Assembly: GCA_905250885.1 (NCBI GenBank)
Contig: CAJNOQ010001394.1
Coordinates: forward strand, 1-32,164
Direction: 5' to 3'
DNA: 32,164 bases
Source of the DNA: Didymodactylos carnosus
Taxonomy: Eukaryota; Rotifera; Eurotatoria; Philodinida; Philodinidae
A program made the position numbers and the translations under genes. This document shows positions 21,990 to 32,164 of the stretch, piece after piece (the first letter of the stretch is position 1; the number at the start of each line of letters is the position of its first letter). The notes below the pieces were generated by a model. That model was not told where the DNA came from. It searched no databases and saw only the letters and a program-made list of their open reading frames with translations.

Positions 21990-22611
21990 CATTTTTTCAA
22001 TTTTTCTTGAACACAATGAATAAGACGAAAGCTATAATTATTTAAGCAAAAACTGTACTCTTATTTATTACCCATATTTATTTTTCTACATGGAGTGTGT
22101 ACGAATAACTGTGACAATCAGAAAAATATGAATACGGGAAATAAAGACTAATATAATTCTTGCTTAGAACTCCCGGCCTATCGAAAAATCGTTAAGGGTA
22201 AACCCACCGGAGTTCGAAAATAATTTGTGTTTCAAAATTGGCTTGACATGTCTTTAGATAGTGCACAGTACCTTCTTCAAAACAGCAGCCGTCCAAAGTC
22301 TGAAAAAGGTTCCTGCGGCGAGTTATAAATTTTTCAAGTTTTCTTATCTATAATTTTCAGCTCTGTATAGAACAGATACAGCTTTTGTAATGATAAAAGG
22401 AAATATAAATAGTTTTGTTCAATATTAAAAGCGTTTTCAATTTCTCCTTCATCCAACAGTATCAAACATTTATTTTAGTCAAGTAGAACAAAGTATAACG
22501 ATATTCAACCTTAGCCAAAAATAATGAAATAAGTAGCTCGAGAATCGGTAATTAGTAGTAAAGACAACGAATCAAAAGTATAGAGAAGAAGGCTTGTTCA
22601 TCCTATAGTTC
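21990..22611. other. 3' flank of the EF-hand/Death gene
   Basis: No coding exon is recognised. AATAAA on the minus strand (TTTATT at 22469-22474) lies about 140 nt past the stop codon of the gene at 22612-23959 and is a plausible poly(A) signal. Confidence 0.4.
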
Positions 22612-23959
22612 CTAGTTCAAAAGATAAATTAAGTCAGTCATTCCACTTTCTTGTAAACAATGTTTTAAACGATTTTTAGTTGCCAAATATTGCTCTTGTT
22701 CTCGCCAAACGCTCAATAATGCATACATCTTAAAAGAAATACAAATAAAATTAGTGCTACTTGTGAAGAGTGCTTACTGTTTGAGTTGGATCATTGTTGT
22801 TTTGCACTCTATAGGATTCAATATCATATTCTAGAAACCCAAGACAAAGTGCTAATTTTTGCCAATTTTTGCGTGCGGCATGACCAGCTATTTGATGTAT
22901 CTGATCATCGCTAACCACATCGCTCATACCATAGTCTTCCTGTAACATAAAAACGCATTCAAGTTTACTTAAATGCGATCTTTCCAGTGGTAACATACCG
23001 ACATTACCGCGTTTTGGTCGCGTAAATTACTCGCTGATCCTTGAAGACTTGGGAGTATGTTAACCGCATCTAATACATGCGATGGAATAATTTCAAATTT
23101 TAATACTTCATCTAATTGATCTGCAGGAAAATGTCGTTGGATACCTGTGATAAATTGTTGTTGAGTAATGTAGCCTGAATCAATTAAAACCTCATTCTAA
23201 GTAAACTTAACATACTCAACAAAAAGCGTCTATATACCTTGATTTGTATTATCGATTGTTTGTACAAACTGTTGTGCAATCGCTTTGACATCATTCTGAA
23301 AAATATATATTTTTCCACTGAACTTGACTGAAGTGATGAAGTTATCTCTTTTCTACCTCTTTCATTTCGGGATAAACATGTCTGAATAATTTCGTTAATA
23401 CTGGAGCGGTCAATGGTTCACCATTATTCAAATAATAAAATAATCCTATAGGAAAACAATTGTACAGTTATTAGTTATACTATTTTCTCGCAGAAAGTGC
23501 ATGCCTGTTAGTTTTATTCTTGAATCGGCAAATTCACACCATTGCATAACACTCAAGAAGCTAGCAAATGATATGCTACCATCGGGATCACGAGGAAAAT
23601 GCTTAAGTAACTAAACATATGGCGACGTATATGTGTACATAGTCTAGGATTAAAAGAGAAAGCACATACATTTTTGACAAAAATATCTCTGGATAGCTCA
23701 GCACTGTCCAAATTTTCAGGATTTAATTTTCGTTTTTCCCCACCAGCCAGCTGTCTAAATCTATTCCAAAGACGTTCTACTTCAACAACAGCCACTAAAT
23801 AGGTGAGAAAAAAGGCAAGAGTGAAGGTGAAACTGTTCTTCAGCTTTATCTCAACTTGCATCCAGATGCATCGGCATGACTCGTTAACCAATCAGCTCTA
23901 TTAGGTGAACTCGCATTGATTACTTCAGTGTTTTGTATAACAGGAATTGTACTACCCAT
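22612..23959 (-). CDS. Calcineurin-B-like EF-hand protein with C-terminal Death domain, eight exons
   Basis: Exons in order: 23959-23881, 23794-23670, 23610-23505, 23445-23357, 23295-23238, 23174-22999, 22939-22778, 22728-22612; all phases close, giving 303 residues. Residues ~27-185 follow calcineurin B: VEVERLWNRFRQL, DIFVKNLLKHFPRDPDGSIS, FASFLSVMQWCEFADSRIKL, LTKLFRHVYPEM, IDNTNQGYITQQQFITGI. The calcium loops are degenerate: P at position 1 and S at 12 in EF2, the EF3 loop shortened, Q at 12 in EF4. Residues ~212-303 form a Death domain, with NWQKLALCLGF, then MYALLSVWREQ and a final helix pair. The start MGSTIP has Gly2, but Pro6 is poor for myristoylation. Intron 3 has a GC donor (G|GCATGC). 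Exon 1 is the least certain join. By domain logic it would be an adaptor binding other Death-domain proteins; the partner and any calcium response are unknown. Confidence 0.85.
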
Positions 23960-26660
23960 CTTTCACAAAAACGTTTTATAGTCATTTTCCATCGGAGAGG
24001 TGTTTTAGGTGTTAAGTCATATTTTCATTTGTAGAAGCAACCATTAAAGAAATTTTCTGTACTTGTTGCTATGAGACGAATGCAATAAATTTTTAAGCCA
24101 GTTTTGCTTGTCTGTGAGACCTACTTCAGATAACTAGTGCAAAAATATTGATAAAATCGGAATCTTCAGTTGCAGTTAGAAGATTAATTCTCAAGTGCAT
24201 AACTCAATTACTGCGATCAACAAAAGATTGTAGCTTTACACAAAGAAATTGTGCTGGCATTTTCCGATGTATGAAGTGTTGGAAATCATTGCAGTAATTT
24301 AAGCAAGAATAAGTTTATGGAGAAGGTACCAGTGACGAGTCTAAAGTTTCTTCTTAGCACTTGTCTATCCATAGAATACCTCAAATTAATAATTTTTTCT
24401 AGCTATCTTTTTTTACATTTGCGGTTTTTATTTCTCGAGCGGCTCAGTAAGTGCAAAGTACTGATTCATTTACTATATGTTTTTTTATTCTTAGTTTTGT
24501 TTATTTCATCATTCTTGTGAACTGAACGCTGTTTGTAAAGGATCAAGATCTATGGCAGTATAGACTGACGGTATCAATTCGCTTCAAATTTGTAGCGATT
24601 AAAAGATGTTTTTTTGCCAGTCTCCTTCATTTTGAAGGAGTTATTTAAAATAAACGGGCGAAAACAATACTAATACGCACTTTCAACTAATACTGTATTC
24701 AAACTAGGATCATTGCTTTCAAATTATTTCGGTTAAATCTTCAGTTTAGACCAAATTGGGTACATATCGATATCTAAAACATAAAAAATTTTGTCCGATT
24801 CTATTTTTCTGATATTTCAGAGAGGAAATATCATTCAAAGCTCAAACTTTAGAAGTACTATTTACTCATAACTTGAATAGTTCCATCAAAATTGAAGATA
24901 AAATTTTTCATTTTTCTTCTAGGATAACCTACAGTCACTTTTGACCATAGCAGGTGACTATTTTATCTTGATCTCTTTTCAATGAGCAATTTAAGCAAAT
25001 TGAGTCTACGATTTTACCCACACTGAAAACATCGACAATCAAATTTTAAAGTAGAATCTAATTTTGCTTCCATTAATCCAGTAATGCTGATTTTATGAAT
25101 TAAGTAAGAGGTATAGATCTTTGCTGTGAAAAGGTTCGTTTTATGTCTCTCATTTTGAGTGTCGTTTGTGTTCCTAACCGATCGGATCGGTTCCTTCAGC
25201 GCTTATCTTTTGTCAGATGGTGTGTCTATAGTCCAATAGTGATTATAGCAAGATGAAAACCATGAGCGAGTCCATTAATACATCCAAAAGAAAGAAACAA
25301 TGTTTTACGATGTTTTCATATTAATCTAGTTTTAAAAATTTTTGCCTTAAGATATTCTTATTTCAATGTTTACCGTCGGAAACAAAATTTCTCTTTTATG
25401 ATCGCTGATCAAAAGTGCTTTGTCAATGATGATAATAATATTCTTAGAATGATAAAAATGATTTCTATTGTTTCAGCTTTGTCTGAGATAAAGCACAGAT
25501 AAAGCATTATCTTCGAGATAATTGTTTAACAACTTTTTACTTATATTTTGATTCTATTTTTAGTATAAACTGCCAAGCAAAGTGAAACAACTTAATCTCT
25601 CACTAAGCTTACTATATTTTAAATACAGATTGATTTGATATGTGCTATGAACAAGTAATAACATATGTTAAACATTTTAGTTTAAGCGAAATATTACTGA
25701 AAGGTGCTTTATTCCATGTAGATATTATGTTCATATTAGAAACTAGAATTGAAAATCAAGATTTATCATGGCTATCAGGCCCACACATTTTGATGAAGAC
25801 TCAATAGTAAATAAATCCTTTGTTTTATTTTGTAATGAAAATTTCGCAAATTCATCGTATGTTCTAAAATGTCTCATTTTTTATCGGCTCAAATAATTTT
25901 TTTTGAGATTGTTGTACTTTGGTTTGGTTATTTATAACTGTGGCAAAACATAAATTGATATTTTCATCATAAATACGATTAAATCACGGAAAATTCATGA
26001 ACTCTTTTCTTCTATAATTGAATATCAGTGAAATCTCAAAAGACTTTATGATCAGAAGAGGAAGATTTTCTTCGTTAATTTCATGCACACATAACACCGG
26101 CTCATCGCAAATATTAAAAAAGAAGAATAAAGTAACTCAATGAACAGGATTAGATTTACGTTCTTTTATCTTGTCTTTTAATTATGTCTCGCTAAAAATA
26201 AACGAAACACATTGATAAACAAACGATGTTGAAATCAATCGTAGGTATTAGTGTTACTTATTTCTGAACGCTACATTAGATTTTCCATTAACAAATAGTT
26301 ATTGAAAAAATCCAGTGTTTAAGAAAAAGATTCAGACATCTTTACTTTGGTTCTATTATAATTCAAGTCTTAATGAGTAAATAATCGAAAATATCTCATA
26401 GTCCAACACAAAATCTTTCCGTTGTTCCCCTAATGATATTCTATAAACCTGACAACGATCAGCAGTTTTAGCGAATTTAGCAAAAACTCACATGTAAGTC
26501 ATGAACTATATTTCTTTTTATCAACATCACAATAAAGTTTTAGCGTGGTAACATAAAGCTTGTTAAAGTTTTCATTATTATTAAAACATACACTTTATTT
26601 AATCACTTTATTTAAAAATGACTATTACCGAGTCATGTATAAATCCATTGCTCGGCTCTG
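23960..26660. other. Long AT-rich intergenic region, no gene seen
   Basis: 2.7 kb separating the divergent EF-hand/Death and peroxiredoxin-like genes. Reading frames are short and of low complexity, for example the hydrophobic frame at 24317-24520. No inverted terminal repeats, tRNA boxes or exon-like stretches were recognised. Confidence 0.45.
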
Positions 26661-26843
26661 CTAAGAATAAAAAGAAAAAGAATCGAATAAAGATGTAAAA
26701 CGTCCAATCTCTAATGGAAAGGATTTCTTTGGCTTAAAGAGTTGATCTACGATTTTCTTTAATAATTTCTGTGATGATGCTTGTTCATATTCATCGTTCT
26801 TAAACTGCGACTCAGATGAACTTTCAATTTGAATAGTTTTTCT
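26661..26843 (-). other. Possible orphan 3' exon
   Basis: After a good acceptor (TATACTTTTAG before 26843) the minus strand is open for ~60 codons to a stop at 26661. Its composition is protein-like (IESSSESQFKNDEYEQASSQ, then LLKKIVDQLFKPKKSF). No upstream exon was found within reach, so it may be a relic or chance. Confidence 0.25.
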
Positions 26844-26855
26844 AAAAGTATACAA

Positions 26856-27492
26856 GACTGTGGTTTGATTTTTTGGTGCATACTACCACTTTCTTTACAA
26901 ACCAACCGTAAATTAGACTTTTTACTCCTTTTTTCTAATTAACCAAGAGATTGTGGTTTGAGCGAGAGATCAGAAGTATTTATTATAGTACATTTTTTCT
27001 AAAAGTTAAATAAATGAACTTTGATTAGAAATTCAGATTGATACTGGATATATTCGGATAACGTTACAGACATCGAGCACTTGTTGTATTCAAGAAAAAT
27101 CTCTTGAATTTTTTCCTCTTACCGTTTCACAGCTAAAAATTTACAATTTGCACGAATGTATAAAAAAGAAGGCATACAGAAACGTTTAATATTTCGAAGA
27201 AAATTGAAAATTTTGATGGAAATCACTTTTGATTGAGTACTTTTTCAATTGTTCAAACCACATTTCAAATTACTTCTGGCTATTGTGGTCAGAAAGAAAA
27301 ATTAAAACATAAAGCGGCTTATACTTTGATATCTACTTTAAATTCATCACAATTGTCTATTTCAAATACCATAATGCGCCAAATGGTCTAACCGTTTTTT
27401 CAACTAGTACTTCTACTTTTTTCAATTTTATTCTAAATGCGAAAGTAAATAATTTATAATTTTTGTTATTTTTAATTGTAAACGACTCTTCA
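26856..27492. other. 5' flank of the peroxiredoxin-like gene
   Basis: AT-rich; presumably contains the promoter of the gene starting at 27493. The minus-strand frame at 27357-27644 overlaps its first exon antisense and is a shadow. Confidence 0.35.
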
Positions 27493-28882
27493 ATGTCAGA
27501 ATCACCAATTAAACACGGTTTTAATCCTGGTGATACTGCTCCAAATTTTAGTCTATGGAATACCGAAGAAAAAAAAATTGAATTAGATATATTAACAAAA
27601 AACTTTCCTTGTGTTGTTCTTGTATTTTTTCCATTTGCATTCAAAAATACACCACCAAAAATTCTCAGATCAATACGTGATAATCATGAACAATTAGAAA
27701 AATTTCATACAAAGATTGTAGGCATTTCAGTTGATACTTTGTGGGCATTGAGAAAATATCGTGAAGAGGAAAAAATTCCGTTTGAACTATTATCAGATTT
27801 TAATAAAGTAAGATAGTTTTATATTTTTTCTCTAAAGTCAATCATTTCTTTCTAGAGTGTAGTATTTTCATTCCTAATTAAACATTTGAAGAAGCGAGAT
27901 TAAAGTCCAATTCTTTGAATCATTGTCACTTTTGTTCTGGAACATTAGATATTCTTTCTCGATTCATTTTATATATTGCATTTTTTCACAATATACAGCG
28001 TTTATTATATATTCATTTTTTCATATCTATATTATAACAATAATCTGAAATTATATCTAAAAATTATCATCATCTAAGTGTAATTAAAAATAGATGTTCA
28101 ATTCTCTAAATAAATTTAAGAAAATCATGTATGGTAATTCAATATCTATCTTTGAAAAATGTTACATTTCATAACTATAGAATGTGGTAAACTGTTTGTT
28201 TCAAATCTTAACTAAAAATGAAACATGAAATATAAAACTTCTAATACAATGATAATATCGTGTGCGAAAATACAATAAGTAGTTTAATATTATTATATTC
28301 AAAGGACAAATCAATTATTCATCTCGAAATCATTTACTCATATATCTAAAATATGGACATAATAATTCTTTACATGGTAATTAGAAGAATAAAAATGAAC
28401 GCTATATATGAAACGAATCGAGAAAAGAGAAAAATTTAAGAAAATATATATAAAAATATATATTTTTTTTTTGAGACAAATCGAGATTAAATCAAAACGT
28501 TAAAACATCTTTTCTCTTTTTTCTCTTTAAGAATGTAATACAATTATATGATGTTAGTATTGATATGTATTCATTGTTCGGTATGAAAGGCGTTTCATAT
28601 GATGCCCTGTTTATTATTGGTTCGGGTAATAAAAGAATTATTGAATATCGAAAAGTGATACAGAGTGCAGCAGATAAATTTGATTTTGAAAAAGTTCGAT
28701 TAATGTGTAAACGGTTTGCTATAGAAGCTGGAGTACATATTCAACTGCCATTAGAAGCAAAAGCCTCACCATTTCCATCACCAATACTTAATATTGATGG
28801 TGATGTTTGGAAATCTGACACGCCACTAGAAAGACCAATTAGTAATCAGAAAAGAAAAGCAAAAGTTGAAAAGAAAAAGTGA
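27493..28882 (+). CDS. Peroxiredoxin-fold (AhpC/TSA) protein lacking the catalytic cysteine, two exons
   Basis: Exon 1 is 27493-27807 and exon 2 is 28532-28882. They join in phase 0 across a 724-bp GT-AG intron (GTAAGA...TTTAAG), giving 221 residues. The thioredoxin-like AhpC/TSA fold is clear: PGDTAPNFSLWNTEEKKIEL (13-32), VVLVFFPFAF (41-50), KIVGISVDTLWALRKY (74-89), IPFELLSDFNK (95-105), then a Tyr-rich segment and YDALFIIG. In active peroxiredoxins the segment after 'FP.AF' reads T..C; here it is KNTP (51-54), so Pro54 occupies the peroxidatic Cys position and the preceding Thr is Lys. The Arg expected before 'ALFII' is Asp. The C-terminus ends in a lysine-rich tail (KRKAKVEKKK). It is probably not a peroxidase and may act as a binding or regulatory protein. 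The ATG at 27493 is chosen because the fold starts just after it. Confidence 0.85.
28436..28475. repeat. AT-rich simple sequence in the peroxiredoxin intron
   Basis: A run of AAAATATATATAAAAATATA followed by T10. Low-complexity sequence typical of AT-rich introns. Confidence 0.7.
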
Positions 28883-28927
28883 TTAGAATAAGAACTTCTC
28901 TTATGTGTGCGAAAAATTTATAAATAT

Positions 28928-28933
28928 AATAAA
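28928..28933 (+). promoter_or_regulatory. Candidate poly(A) signal of the peroxiredoxin-like gene
   Basis: AATAAA lies 46 nt after the stop codon, in a convergent arrangement with the GPCR gene that ends at 29055. The intergenic gap is only 172 bp. Confidence 0.55.
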
Positions 28934-29054
28934 AAATAATCTTGCGCTTATTCTTGTAAACAACTTTTTACCAATTTTTTTCTATTAGAAAAATAATGCG
29001 TAAACTCTTTTCTACATCATAAAACGATCATTACTGTATAAAATTATTATTAAA

Positions 29055-30389
29055 TTACATTTTACACGTAAAACGAAATTTTCTATTTTTTAATTTAATT
29101 TCTGTATTTGCACTTAATCGTCCAGAATGTAACGATGATGAATGTTCACAAATAAGAATATTTGATAATTTTGATCTATACCGTTTGAAAAGTCGTCGAA
29201 TTTCTTGACGAAATGTTTTTCCACTCAAACAATAAACATAAAAATTGAGAGAACAATTGGCTAAAATAATGACAGAAACCCAGTAGGAGAGTAATGCATT
29301 GGAAGTACACCAATAGACAATGGTATGTGTCAATGATGAAAAGAAAAATAGACAACTGTGTAAAATAAGTACAATATTCATCCATGATGTTTTTGGACCA
29401 CTGAAGGCATCTTCAACTTCAACTCGTCTTTTATTTATTGTTTTCGTTGTTGTTATTTTTGTTGTTGTTGTTTTTGTCACATATTTAGTATTTTTTCTAA
29501 TTGTTGTGGTCGTTGGACGCTTTTTCTTTATAATATGTTTAAATTGACATGTAGCTTTTGAGATTCGAAGAATAATCCCAATGTTAAATGTTGTTACAGC
29601 TATAGAAGGTATTAACTCGGAAAATATACAACGGATAGTATAATAATTGAAACCATATGAAACATCTTGAAAATATGCACGCCATTTTGGTGAAATATTT
29701 GAATCGAAACTACAATGGGTAGATGTTTTTGCATAAAGTTGATTAAAATCGTCTTTTAAACGGTTATTGTTAGAGATTACTGATGATATAGTAGAAGTTA
29801 GGAACAATAATGATTGATTTGAAACATTTGTATTTATTACTGATAATATTCTAAAAAATGTAAACTAAAATAGAAAAAAATCTCGATTTTAAACATCTTA
29901 ATCGACTTACTTTTCTGATGATAAAGTTATATTAGTTGATTGTGGAATATAGAAGTAAACATTGGGTCCTGTTACAATGAGAATAATAATAAATGAAATA
30001 AATGTTAAATAATAATATTTATAAGATATTAACCATGTTCGCTTAATTAGAATACTTTGTAAAATATTTGATACATATATAAATCGTTCATATACCCAGA
30101 ATACGGTAATCCATGCTGATAATATTCTCAAACATGATGATAAACGATAGAGTTTACAATTTAACCATGAATGAGCAACAGCTATTGACATCCATTTTCG
30201 AGTGGATGAATTTAAAAGAATCGAATAACGAAATACACACAATAAATTTAATATAAAACTTGCTAAAGCTAAATGAGAATAAGTTGTATGACGAAATCGA
30301 CGAGATGAGAAAACAATAAGACCAATGACATTTCCAATTAGACCCAATATAAATAACACAATACACAGACTATCGACCAATATTAACAT
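29055..30389 (-). CDS. Rhodopsin-like (class A) GPCR, probable peptide receptor, two exons
   Basis: Exon 1 is 30389-29911 and exon 2 is 29850-29055, with a 60-bp GT-AG intron in phase 2; 424 residues. Seven hydrophobic segments can be placed. TM1 has LGLIGNVIGLIVF (N1.50). TM2 is SHLALASFILNLLCVF, with N rather than the usual Asp. TM3 is followed by YERF in place of DRY and carries Cys78 near its start. TM4 is FISFIIILIVTGPNVYF and lacks the usual Trp. ECL2 has STHCSF for the disulfide. TM5 has ELIPSIAVT. TM6 is MNIVLILHSCLFFF, without CWxP. TM7 is NCSLNFYVYCLSGKTFR, the NPxxY motif changed to N-L-N-F-Y. Intracellular loop 3 has a Thr/Lys-rich run. The layout resembles invertebrate FMRFamide/neuropeptide-type receptors; the ligand is unknown. 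A TGA two codons upstream supports this ATG, and a CAG acceptor just before it suggests an intron in the 5' leader. Confidence 0.9.
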
Positions 30390-32088
30390 CGATCAACTGA
30401 AATGAAAATAACAACAACAAATTGTTTCGGTTAAATAATTCAATATAGATAAAATGTTGTATTAGCATGATACGTTTAGCAGACAAACATGATCTTGTAT
30501 TCATTTAATGACGATATACTTTTTGATCTAAAATCTCTAGAATTTTTTATTCTAGATATTTTTAACTCACTAATAATCTCTATTTTTAATAAGATAATTT
30601 TTTTAGTAGTATACTCATGTCTATTTCTAACTTACAAAAAAATTTAAAAATCAGATTACGTTTCTATTTAGTATTAGTTTAACTGTAAAACAATTTCTAT
30701 TATAGATAGCGCACAATAACAACAAAAAAAAAGAGGAAATTTAGAGAGAAAGAGAGAGAAGGGAGGTAGGGAGACAGAGACAGATCTAATGAAAATTACT
30801 TTGTTTCCTGTCACATAATATCTATAAATCTTTGACTTTATCATCATTAGCATATTTTTACTACAGACAACATTTAGACATGACTAGTTTCCTGTAATCC
30901 TATCTTTAGGAGGAAGATAAAAAATGTCTATAGAAATTTTAAAATTTTTTATTATTAGTTCATATATAGAGAAAATAGAAATTTTTTAACGATAAAAGAC
31001 AAACATAGATCATCTACACCGACTTCATGAGCCATTTAATAAATCATGCGTGGTCGTTTTAACGTAAGCAAATGGTGTATATTTTCAATTAAAGAAATGT
31101 TAGGTATTACCGGTTATCGGAGATAATTATTCGATTCTAGGGGAAATACTGCTATTTTACCATTTTATTCGTTATTTTCTCAATCAGTAAACGGATGCTT
31201 TCTTTCTGATGGGAGTATCCTATCCATATTCGCAGCACATACTATTAATAGATTTTATTATATTTTTCTTAATATTGTCGAGTTATACTGTTAGTTTCTC
31301 TAACAAATTTTTATTTATAGTGATTTTTTAGATTTTTGATGTGATTATAAGAGAGATGGAGGATTGGGCGATCTGGGAAGGTAGTTGCCTGCAATTGATT
31401 GTATTAGAAAGAGAAAATATTTTATTTTAAAAATGAGATCAACTGTGTAATTATGAAGCATGAGATCACATTATACAGCATGATGTTTGGTAAAAAAATT
31501 ATTGTTAACATTTACCTGTTACTCCCGATATTATTATTGAAAATAAAATACAATAGCAAAAATTAGAGCGAGAAGAGTTTATGTAATACAGTTTTAAATA
31601 TTACATTGAGAAAAATGATATTCCTCTTCTTTTTCTCTATTTATTTCTATCTCTAGTTTTGTAATAATTCTACTTATTTGCACTTGAAAACATATGAAAA
31701 TAGAAAAAAGGAGAAAAAAAAGGAGAAAAACTAAATCTTTCTATTTTTGTTTTCAATAAAAGGAGCATCTATCAGGCGACTAAATATATGAGAATGAGGG
31801 GTAATAAACGTCTTCAAAGAAATATGACGTGTTCAAAATGTTTTTCTTCAGTTTTTTTCAAAATAAAAAAAGATAAGTTTTCTTCCTTTTCTAACAGAAA
31901 TGCTAATATAACAGCAACTAATTTGAGAATTCAGTTAACTTTTTGTTTATTAAAATTTAAAATTAAAACGTTTTGCATCATAATATCGTGTTCTTTTTCA
32001 AGAGCTCGGAAATTCAATCTGATAAAACTCAAACAAGAAAGTGGTTAGATTCTCTTAAAAATGTATGTAATCCGAGAAATAATATATA
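30390..32088. other. AT-rich 5' flank of the GPCR, no gene seen
   Basis: Presumably holds the leader exon and promoter of the GPCR gene. A purine-rich tract of GAGA motifs lies at about 30733-30785. The plus-strand frame at 31788-32048 shows no family feature and is probably chance. Confidence 0.4.
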
Positions 32089-32092
32089 TGAG

Positions 32093-32145
<53 letters not shown>
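32093..32145. repeat. (TG)n microsatellite
   Basis: About 25 uninterrupted TG units, followed by a TTTTTG break and a further short TGTGTG run. Such long perfect dinucleotide tracts are usually polymorphic. Confidence 0.97.
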
Positions 32146-32148
<3 letters not shown>

Positions 32149-32164
32149 TGTGTGTGTATTTGAG

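Noticed and set aside
27357-27644. Minus-strand 95-codon frame
   Set aside because: It is antisense to the first exon of the peroxiredoxin-like gene, which has clear family motifs.

Overview
This window is eukaryotic and almost certainly from a small invertebrate animal. It is AT-rich, the recognisable genes are cut by short GT-AG introns (mostly 48-90 bp), and the gene set is metazoan: a TOR-complex WD40 protein, a Death-domain protein, a rhodopsin-like GPCR and a peroxiredoxin-like protein. Short introns, low GC and many non-autonomous DNA transposons would suit a rotifer (for example a bdelloid), but that assignment is inference; no species can be named from the sequence.

Layout. 1-209 is a fold-back element. 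772-9274 (+) is a complete LST8 (mLST8/GbetaL) gene of nine exons. Its first six introns are 48-68 bp, while introns 7 (1.5 kb) and 8 (5.65 kb) are swollen by inverted-repeat elements, one holding a tRNA-like sequence. 9779-10530 (-) holds a small two-exon membrane protein and a doubtful short reading frame. 11857-13480 (-) is a multi-exon gene that I cannot assign and whose splicing I could not close. 13500-22000 is repeat territory: a decayed TNP2-like transposase pseudogene, a TIR element containing the 3' end of a non-LTR retrotransposon, a possible Helitron terminus, direct repeats, a tRNA-derived relic, a minisatellite-like block and a 365-bp hAT-type MITE with a perfect 8-bp target duplication.

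22612-23959 (-) is the most interesting gene: eight exons that splice in frame to a 303-residue protein with a calcineurin-B-like EF-hand body, calcium loops degenerate, followed by a C-terminal Death domain. 23960-27490 is AT-rich and mostly empty. 27493-28882 (+) is a two-exon peroxiredoxin-fold protein whose peroxidatic cysteine position is proline. 29055-30389 (-) is a two-exon peptide-receptor-like GPCR. The rest is AT-rich sequence ending in a long (TG)n microsatellite.

These genes do not form a pathway. LST8 acts with TOR kinase, the EF-hand/Death protein looks like a signalling adaptor, and the GPCR is a surface receptor. All exon models come from reading frame, splice sites and residual family similarity; no alignment or database search was run.
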